Positions 1 to 4,696 of a DNA stretch of 6,526 nucleotides are shown piece by piece. Under the pieces are notes generated by a model that was not told where the DNA came from, made no database searches, and saw only the letters and a program-made list of their open reading frames with translations. The position numbers and the translations under genes are program-made. How positions within the stretch are numbered: position 1 is the first letter of the stretch; each line of letters opens with the position of its first letter. Source of the stretch: Campylobacterota bacterium (lineage in GTDB: Bacteria; Campylobacterota; Campylobacteria; Campylobacterales; Sulfurimonadaceae); contig JAADDU010000096.1 of NCBI GenBank assembly GCA_013153755.1, forward strand, positions 1 to 6,526, read 5' to 3'.

Positions 1-1307
1 GTCGTCTTCGTCCACTGCATACGGATGCAGTTGCGTTTGGTTTTACAGTAAGTGGTATTTTTGCTACTTGGTTTTATGTTGGTCAAAGGGTGCTAAAAGT
101 ATCTATGGCTGAATCTAAGTTTTTGATGTTTATTGCTAAACTTCAATTTGTGTTATACATAGTAACAGTGGCAGCAGTTGTTGTTTCATTGTTCATGGGT
201 ATAACAACTTCAAAAGAGTATGCTGAATTTGAGTGGCCAATTGACATCGCTATCGTTGTTGTATGGGTACTTTGGGGTGTTAGTATTTTTGGTCTTATCG
301 GGATTAGAAGAGAAAAATCACTTTATATCTCTGTTTGGTACTATATTGCTACTTTCTTAGGTGTGGCTATGCTTTACCTATTTAACAATATGGAAATACC
401 TACATACTTTGCTTCAGGTGGACATGGTTCTATCATTCACTCTGTTTCTGCATATGCTGGAACAAATGATGCGATGGTTCAATGGTGGTATGGTCATAAT
501 GCAGTTGCATTTGTATTTACTGTGCCTATTATCGCTATGATTTACTACTTTTTACCAAAAGAATCTGGTCAAGCTATTTATAGTTATAAATTATCTTTAC
601 TTTCATTCTGGGGTCTAATGTTTGTATATCTATGGGCTGGTGGTCACCACTTGTTATTCTCAACTGTTCCAGATTGGATTCAAACTATGGGTTCAGTTTT
701 TTCAGTTGTACTAATTTTACCATCTTGGGGTTCAGCTATTAATATGCTTCTAACTCTAAAAGGTGAGTGGCAACAAGTTGCATCATCTCCATTGATTAAG
801 TTCTTATTATTAGCTTCAACTTTCTATATGTTCTCAACACTAGAAGGTCCAGTTCAAGCAGTTAAATCAGTTAATGCTATTGCACACTTTACTGATTGGA
901 TTCCAGGTCATGTTCATGATGGTACTCTTGGTTGGGTTGCATTTATGATTATAGCTTCTACGCTACACATGGCACCTCGTATCTTTAAAAGAGAGATATA
1001 CTCAAAAAGTCTATTAACTGCACAGTTTTGGACTCAAACATTAGGTATTGTTTTATACTTTACAAGTATGTGGATTGCAGGTATCACTCAAGGTATGATG
1101 TGGAGATCTCATGATGAGTATGGTAACTTAGCTTACTCTTTCATGGATACAGTAAATGTTCTACACCCTTACTATACACTACGTGGTATAGGTGGTTTCT
1201 TATTCTTAGTTGGTTTATTTATGTGGGCTTATAACATAATCAAAACTACATCTGCTCGCCCTGTTGAAGAGTCTGAGCTACATTCTGCATCGCCTATGGG
1301 CGCATAA
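1..1307 (+). CDS. ccoN: cbb3-type cytochrome c oxidase subunit I, 5'-truncated
   Basis: Catalytic heme-copper subunit in the inner membrane that reduces O2 to water and pumps protons. The frame (codons from base 3) is open from the left edge, so the true start lies upstream; about 434 residues are visible. By comparison with known CcoN, where this His is near residue 60, roughly 50-60 residues are missing. Ligands visible: low-spin heme b His in RPLHTDA (codon 18-20); CuB His in WWYGHN (495-497); CuB His-His in AGGHHLL (645-650); the Tyr six residues before that pair (627-629), matching the Tyr cross-linked to a CuB His; and the two heme His residues in PGHVHDG (909-911 and 915-917). The C-terminus has the family pattern MMWRSHDEYGNLAYSF then HPYYTLRGIGG. 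Many hydrophobic helices are present. The GTG at 90 is internal, not the start. It is followed by ccoO after 15 bases. Confidence 0.97.
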   Translation, partial: RLRPLHTDAVAFGFTVSGIFATWFYVGQRVLKVSMAESKFLMFIAKLQFVLYIVTVAAVVVSLFMGITTSKEYAEFEWPIDIAIVVVWVLWGVSIFGLIGIRREKSLYISVWYYIATFLGVAMLYLFNNMEIPTYFASGGHGSIIHSVSAYAGTNDAMVQWWYGHNAVAFVFTVPIIAMIYYFLPKESGQAIYSYKLSLLSFWGLMFVYLWAGGHHLLFSTVPDWIQTMGSVFSVVLILPSWGSAINMLLTLKGEWQQVASSPLIKFLLLASTFYMFSTLEGPVQAVKSVNAIAHFTDWIPGHVHDGTLGWVAFMIIASTLHMAPRIFKREIYSKSLLTAQFWTQTLGIVLYFTSMWIAGITQGMMWRSHDEYGNLAYSFMDTVNVLHPYYTLRGIGGFLFLVGLFMWAYNIIKTTSARPVEESELHSASPMGA

Positions 1308-1308
1308 G

Positions 1309-1315
1309 AGGAGGA
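1309..1315 (+). promoter_or_regulatory. Strong ribosome binding site for ccoO
   Basis: AGGAGGA, a near-perfect Shine-Dalgarno sequence, sits 7 bases before the ATG at 1323 and just after the ccoN stop. It is the strongest binding site in the window and fits a requirement for stoichiometric CcoO. Confidence 0.85.
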
Positions 1316-1322
1316 TTATATT

Positions 1323-2015
1323 ATGTTTCATTGGTTAGAAAAAAATCCGTTTCTTTTTGCGGTAGGTGTATTTTTAACGATTGCTTTTGCTGGTTTGGTT
1401 ACTATTATTCCAAGTTTTGCACAAACATCTCGTCCAGTAATTGGTACAACTCCTTACTCTACATTAGAGTTAGCAGGTCGCCATGTATATATTAAAAACA
1501 GTTGTAATGCTTGTCATTCACAACTAGTTCGTCCTTTTAAGGCTGAAACAGACAGATATGGTCACTACTCTTTAAGTGGTGAGTATGCTTATGATCGTCC
1601 ATTTCTTTGGGGTTCAAAAAGAACTGGTCCAGACTTGATGCGTGTTGGTAATTATAGAACAACTGAGTGGCATGAAAACCACATGATGAATCCTTCTAAA
1701 ATTGTTCCAAACTCAATCATGCCAGGTTATGCATGGATGTTCAAAAACTTAGCTGATGTTGAAACTGCTTATGCAGAACAATTAACTGTTGCTAGCTTTT
1801 TTGGTGTTCCATATAATAAACCTGTTCCTATGAAAGATGGTTCTACTAAAGTTGTTAAAATGGGTGCAGATTCTGCAGAAGCTCATGCTCTTGCGTTGGC
1901 TGAAGCTAAGCAAATAGCAGCTGATATGAAAAATCAAGATGTAAAAGACATGGTTGCTCAGGGTCAAATTCCTGAAATTGTTGCTCTTATTGCATATATG
2001 AATAGTCTGAAATAG
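1323..2015 (+). CDS. ccoO: cbb3-type cytochrome c oxidase monoheme subunit II
   Basis: Membrane-anchored monoheme cytochrome c that passes electrons from CcoP to CcoN. The 230 residues begin with one membrane helix (about 9-31), followed by a periplasmic domain. The heme c site is CNACH at residues 61-65, followed by SQLVRPF as is typical of FixO/CcoO. TGPDLMRVG lies at 101-109. The likely axial Met is M133 in SIMPGYAWMF. Residues 150-215 form a charged, Ala-rich, mostly helical stretch before a final helix (EIVALIAYMNSLK), as in cytochrome c C-termini. The ATG start is supported by the binding site at 1309-1315 and by the helix beginning soon after it. Length and motif order match the family; nothing looks broken. 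Confidence 0.97.
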   Translation: MFHWLEKNPFLFAVGVFLTIAFAGLVTIIPSFAQTSRPVIGTTPYSTLELAGRHVYIKNSCNACHSQLVRPFKAETDRYGHYSLSGEYAYDRPFLWGSKRTGPDLMRVGNYRTTEWHENHMMNPSKIVPNSIMPGYAWMFKNLADVETAYAEQLTVASFFGVPYNKPVPMKDGSTKVVKMGADSAEAHALALAEAKQIAADMKNQDVKDMVAQGQIPEIVALIAYMNSLK

Positions 2016-2016
2016 T

Positions 2017-2021
2017 AGGAG
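2017..2021 (+). promoter_or_regulatory. Ribosome binding site fixing the GTG start of ccoQ
   Basis: AGGAG lies 6 bases before GTG at 2028, directly after the ccoO stop (TAG at 2013-2015, followed by a second TAG). The next in-frame ATG (Met15) falls inside the membrane helix and has no comparable site, so GTG is preferred. Confidence 0.8.
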
Positions 2022-2027
2022 TTTATA

Positions 2028-2231
2028 GTGGATATTGCTAATATACAAGGTTATGGATATGTTGCAGCGATGGGTTTTCTTGTCGTGGTTCTTTATGCAT
2101 ATATATACCATTTGTACACAAAAAGAAAAAATGCAGATGGTCTTGATTATGAAAAGTATAGCGATATGGCACTAAAGGATGATCTTTTTGACACTCCGGT
2201 GGCTAAAAGATCTGTGGATAAAAAGAAATAG
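2028..2231 (+). CDS. ccoQ: cbb3-type cytochrome oxidase small subunit CcoQ/FixQ
   Basis: Small single-helix subunit of 67 residues that stabilises the cbb3 complex and holds no cofactor. A short N-terminal segment is followed by a membrane helix at about residues 9-30 (YGYVAAMGFLVVVLYAYIYH). The cytoplasmic tail is charged and contains LDYEKYSDMALKDDLFDTPV, a pattern I associate with campylobacterial CcoQ. The start is GTG, supported by AGGAG upstream. It sits 12 bases after ccoO, and its stop overlaps the binding site of ccoP, so the two are probably translationally coupled. An antisense frame across its 5' part is a shadow. The identity rests on position between ccoO and ccoP, size and topology more than on catalytic motifs. 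Confidence 0.92.
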   Translation: MDIANIQGYGYVAAMGFLVVVLYAYIYHLYTKRKNADGLDYEKYSDMALKDDLFDTPVAKRSVDKKK

Positions 2232-2240
2232 GAGAGATAT

Positions 2241-3158
2241 ATGAATAAGCTTTATCTAGGAGCAATAGTTGTAACAGCACTAATGCTTTTTGCAACATAT
2301 GTATCATTTGACTTTAAACATGGTGCGAGTGATATTGTAAATCAGCTAGCTATATTGGGTGCGGTTATCTTAGTAATCGCTACAATATTTGTAGTTGTAA
2401 AATATGTTCGCCAGATGCAGACTGATACTGCTACTGGTGATTTAATGGAAGATAATTGGGATGGTGTTGGCGAGTATAACAATCCTGTTCCTATGGGATG
2501 GGCAGTTGTTTTCATGGGTACGATAATCTGGGGTATGTGGTACTATACTATAGGTTATCCTGTAAATGCATACTCACAAATTGGTGAATACAACGAAGAT
2601 GCAGCAGCACTAAATGCTAAATTTGAAGAAAAATACAAAAACCTTGATGGTGAAGAACTTGTAAATATGGGTGAATCAGTTTACCTATCTAACTGTTCTG
2701 CGTGTCATGGTTTAAGTGCTGATGGTATGGACGGTCAAGCTGCAAATCTTAACCAAAGAATTGAAGCTTCTGTTGTTAAGCATGCTGTTGAAAATGGCTC
2801 AAATAACCATCTTTTAGGTATGGAAATGCCAATGCCAGATCGTAATGGACTTTTCAATGCTAATACTGGTGCACTAATCACAGATGCAGAGATAGATGCA
2901 GTAGCTTCTTATGTTGCTAATGGTATGAGTGGTGCTGGTGCTGATGTATTTGCTGGAACTTGTTCAGCTTGTCACGGTCCAGATGGTAAAGGTATGGAGA
3001 TGGTTGCTCCAAATATCAGAACTTATGATTCTAAATTAGTTGTTAATGTTATCCAAAACGGTAAAAAAGGTGCTATCGGTACTATGCCTAAGATGACTGT
3101 ACTTAACAAGAAACAAGAAGAAGCAGTTGCTGCTTATGTTCAAAGTATAAGTAAATAA
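2241..3158 (+). CDS. ccoP: cbb3-type cytochrome c oxidase diheme subunit III
   Basis: Membrane-bound diheme cytochrome c that accepts electrons from soluble cytochrome c or the bc1 complex and hands them to CcoO. The 305 residues show hydrophobic segments at about 4-23, 34-56 and 85-106. The FixP N-terminal signature (TGDLMEDNWDGVGEYNNPVPMGW, about 65-87) precedes the last of these. Two heme c sites follow in tandem cytochrome c domains: CSACH at 152-156 and CSACH at 241-245. Candidate axial Met residues are in GMEMPMPDRNG (193-203) for the first heme and M282 in GTMPKM for the second. AGGAG at 2230-2234 overlaps the ccoQ stop, 6 bases before the ATG. The first hydrophobic segment is extra compared with CcoP proteins that have only one or two helices. 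Confidence 0.97.
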   Translation: MNKLYLGAIVVTALMLFATYVSFDFKHGASDIVNQLAILGAVILVIATIFVVVKYVRQMQTDTATGDLMEDNWDGVGEYNNPVPMGWAVVFMGTIIWGMWYYTIGYPVNAYSQIGEYNEDAAALNAKFEEKYKNLDGEELVNMGESVYLSNCSACHGLSADGMDGQAANLNQRIEASVVKHAVENGSNNHLLGMEMPMPDRNGLFNANTGALITDAEIDAVASYVANGMSGAGADVFAGTCSACHGPDGKGMEMVAPNIRTYDSKLVVNVIQNGKKGAIGTMPKMTVLNKKQEEAVAAYVQSISK

Positions 3159-3168
3159 GGAGTTTAAT

Positions 3169-3381
3169 ATGAATGAAAATAGAAGTATATTTGCTCTTGA
3201 TGGCATAACTGGAATGTTGATTGCAACGCTTTTGCTACTTAGTATCTTAGCTGGTCTTACAGTTTGGAGTTTTGGAGTTCAAAAAAGTAGTGCAACTAAG
3301 TTTTATAAAGTTGTAGATGAGCAATCAATTAAAATGCGTAGTACAGATAGTGCTACTAAGCATATGATTGATGTAAACTAA
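3169..3381 (+). CDS. DUF4006-type small membrane protein next to cbb3 oxidase
   Basis: A 70-residue protein with one membrane helix (about 12-35, GITGMLIATLLLLSILAGL) preceded by NENRSIFALD and followed by a hydrophilic, mostly charged tail ending in HMIDVN. From memory, this N-terminal pattern and the position directly after ccoP match DUF4006, a Campylobacterota family of unknown function. AAGGAG at 3157-3162 overlaps the ccoP stop and sits 6 bases before the ATG, so it should be co-translated with the oxidase. Topology and context suggest an accessory subunit or assembly/stability factor, but no cofactor-binding residues (no Cys; one His, near the C-terminus) are visible. The family name would need a profile search; the gene itself is well supported. 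Confidence 0.82.
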   Translation: MNENRSIFALDGITGMLIATLLLLSILAGLTVWSFGVQKSSATKFYKVVDEQSIKMRSTDSATKHMIDVN

Positions 3382-3393
3382 GGAGCCTTAAAT

Positions 3394-3483
3394 ATGGAAA
3401 AAATAATTGCATGGTCTCTAGTTGTAATGGCTATATATACACTTTACGCGGTGGTAACACCTAATCACCTATTCGTAGGTTAG
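3394..3483 (+). CDS. 29-residue single-helix membrane protein, function unknown
   Basis: A very small ORF starting at ATG 3394 and ending at TAG 3481-3483. A clear AAGGAG (3380-3385) lies 8 bases upstream and overlaps the preceding stop. The product starts MEKIIAWSLVVMAIYTLYAV and ends in a short polar/hydrophobic tail (VTPNHLFVG), giving one membrane helix at about residues 4-21. It fills the only gap between the DUF4006-type gene and the next gene, and the spacing matches the other genes here, which supports real translation. By analogy, CcoM of Pseudomonas stutzeri is a similarly tiny single-helix cbb3 subunit. I see no sequence basis for homology, so that role is inference. It is in the same frame as the downstream gene, separated from it by the stop and three codons. 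Confidence 0.7.
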   Translation: MEKIIAWSLVVMAIYTLYAVVTPNHLFVG

Positions 3484-3485
3484 GA
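3482..3485 (+). promoter_or_regulatory. Weak ribosome binding site fixing a TTG start
   Basis: AGGA overlaps the TAG stop of the 29-residue ORF and lies 7 bases before TTG at 3493. No ATG or GTG is available in this frame between the stop at 3481 and the signal peptide, so TTG is the only sensible start. A weak site plus TTG suggests less translation than for the oxidase subunits. Confidence 0.65.
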
Positions 3486-3492
3486 AAATTCA

Positions 3493-4197
3493 TTGAGTTT
3501 TTCAAGAGGGCTAGCGGCCCTCATCCTCATCATATTTTTTCAAAATATTTTACTAGCAGATAACTATTTATATAAAGATGAAGTTTTAAACAATCCAAAG
3601 TTTAGTGCAGATGTAGATAAACTTGGAAGTGAACTTTATGAAAAAACAGGCATAAAATTAAAACTTGTTTGTATCAAAAAGTTTGAACCGTATAAAAATA
3701 TATTAGAGTATGAAAAGAGTATTATAGGTGATTTTAAAGAACCTACGATTTTACTGACTTTTTCAGAATTAGATAAAAAAGTAGATATATATGTAAACGA
3801 TACATCTTTATATAAGTATTTTGACAGAGAACAAGTGTTGAGTCCTGCTGCTTCTTTTGCTCAGGCTTTTGTAATTGCAGTAACTAGTAGTAGTAGTTTT
3901 GATAATTTCATAGCACATCTAACAAATTATGGTGGTACTATACTACCTCTGATCGGGTTAAAAACAAAAAAGTTTGAAATCTTAGGTATGTATAGTGCTG
4001 CTTTATATAATGGATACTCAGATATTGCTGAACAAGTTGCATCTGCTAAAAATATCTCACTATCAAATGCAGCTGGTAATACAAACAAAAACTTTATCTT
4101 TTTTATTAAGATATTATTTTATGGTGTGATACTATTTGCAATACTTCAATATATAAGAAGAAAAATTTATAGGAGAAGTCATCCAGATGAATTTTAG
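3493..4197 (+). CDS. Exported, C-terminally anchored protein, TPM-like domain possible
   Basis: A 234-residue protein I cannot name firmly. It has an N-terminal signal peptide (SFSRGLAALILIIFFQNILLA, likely cleaved after Ala22), a periplasmic domain at about 23-198, a membrane helix at about 201-219, and a basic cytoplasmic end (IRRKIYRRSHPDEF). The domain runs as a helix, then ELYEKTGIKLKLVCIKKF, then PTILLTFSELDKKVDIYVND, then a helical part. That order resembles TPM-domain proteins (a tgvq-type strand, then a strand of the gvLLl-type and a riyVg-type strand), but this is pattern similarity only. No CxxCH or CxxxC metal motif is visible; C60 is its only Cys. It starts at TTG 3493 and overlaps the fixH-like gene by 11 bases. 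Position in the cbb3 operon suggests a role in oxidase maturation, but this is unproven. Confidence 0.8.
   Translation: MSFSRGLAALILIIFFQNILLADNYLYKDEVLNNPKFSADVDKLGSELYEKTGIKLKLVCIKKFEPYKNILEYEKSIIGDFKEPTILLTFSELDKKVDIYVNDTSLYKYFDREQVLSPAASFAQAFVIAVTSSSSFDNFIAHLTNYGGTILPLIGLKTKKFEILGMYSAALYNGYSDIAEQVASAKNISLSNAAGNTNKNFIFFIKILFYGVILFAILQYIRRKIYRRSHPDEF
3506..3522 (+). promoter_or_regulatory. GC-rich hairpin at the 5' end of the TTG-started gene
   Basis: GAGGGC (3506-3511), loop TAGCG, GCCCTC (3517-3522): a perfect 6-bp inverted repeat with five G-C pairs in otherwise AT-rich sequence. It begins 11 bases after the TTG codon, inside the signal peptide region. A run of six T follows only at 3533-3538, too far for a standard intrinsic terminator. 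It may attenuate translation or protect upstream mRNA; the coding need for R-G-L-A-A-L could also produce it by chance. Confidence 0.4.
4171..4175 (+). promoter_or_regulatory. Ribosome binding site of the fixH-like gene inside the upstream gene
   Basis: AGGAG within the last codons of the preceding gene lies 11 bases before ATG 4187, slightly longer than elsewhere in the operon. Together with the 11-base gene overlap, it implies translational coupling. Confidence 0.55.
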
Positions 4198-4693
4198 TAA
4201 CGGAAGAATTTGGCCTTATGCAATAGCAACTATGATAGCTATGGTTTTTGGTTTATGTGTTCATACTGTATATTTAGCTGGACAACTACCTGTTCAAAAA
4301 AGTGATATGTATATGACTAGTTATCAAGATGCAGATAAAAATGCAAACCAGCTTATAGAGGCTAGAATCGCTTTTGATAAAAAGTATAAAGTTGAGTATG
4401 TGAGTGATAGAATCACATTAAAAGATACAGTATTTAAGTATAAGGTGACAGATTTGGACTCAAATCCTATACCTAATGCTAAAATTAAACTTATGTTAAC
4501 TCGTCCGAGTGAACATAAATATGATAAAGAGTTAGAAAATCCAAAATATGAAAATGGTATATACTCTTTTGAAGCTATAGATCTACCTGCTAAAGGAAGA
4601 TGGAATATAATGGCAAAAGTAACTGTAGGTAATTTAAATCGATTTTACAATGTTAAGACAGATACAAGAACTACAAAAGTTATTATTTACTAA
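4187..4693 (+). CDS. fixH: FixH/CcoH-like cbb3 oxidase assembly protein
   Basis: A 168-residue protein with a short cytoplasmic N-terminus, one membrane helix (about 11-32) and a periplasmic domain. Features fitting the FixH family are a helix-forming linker after the membrane segment (YQDADKNANQLIEARIAFDKKYKV split by charge, about 46-69), a beta-rich core (DTVFKYKVTDLDSNPIPNAK, about 80-99, then LMLTRPSEHKYDKE), and the late motif LPAKGRWNIMAKVTVG (about 133-148), which resembles the family's 'G-x-W' strand. FixH/CcoH is known as a membrane protein needed for cbb3 assembly, sometimes linked to copper delivery. There are no Cys or Met clusters typical of a copper chaperone; the only Cys is in the membrane helix. 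It overlaps the preceding gene by 11 bases and is followed after 3 bases by the addB-like gene. The family call is by recall, not search. Confidence 0.8.
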   Translation: MNFSNGRIWPYAIATMIAMVFGLCVHTVYLAGQLPVQKSDMYMTSYQDADKNANQLIEARIAFDKKYKVEYVSDRITLKDTVFKYKVTDLDSNPIPNAKIKLMLTRPSEHKYDKELENPKYENGIYSFEAIDLPAKGRWNIMAKVTVGNLNRFYNVKTDTRTTKVIIY

Positions 4694-4696
4694 AGT

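Noticed and set aside
90..92. GTG at 90 as the start of ccoN
   Set aside because: The frame is open from base 3 and encodes the conserved RPLHTDAVAFGF segment with the low-spin heme His, so this GTG is internal.
1782..2111. Antisense ORF of 109 residues opposite ccoO/ccoQ
   Set aside because: Overlaps two strongly supported genes; low-complexity composition, no recognised motif. A shadow.
3506..3538. Hairpin plus T-run as an intrinsic terminator
   Set aside because: The stem is short and the T-run begins 10 bases after it, inside a coding region that appears intact and is followed by co-directional overlapping genes.
3885..3897. (TAG)n / AGT trinucleotide repeat as a phase-variable tract
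   Set aside because: Only four units, encoding four Ser in frame; changes in unit number would not shift the frame.
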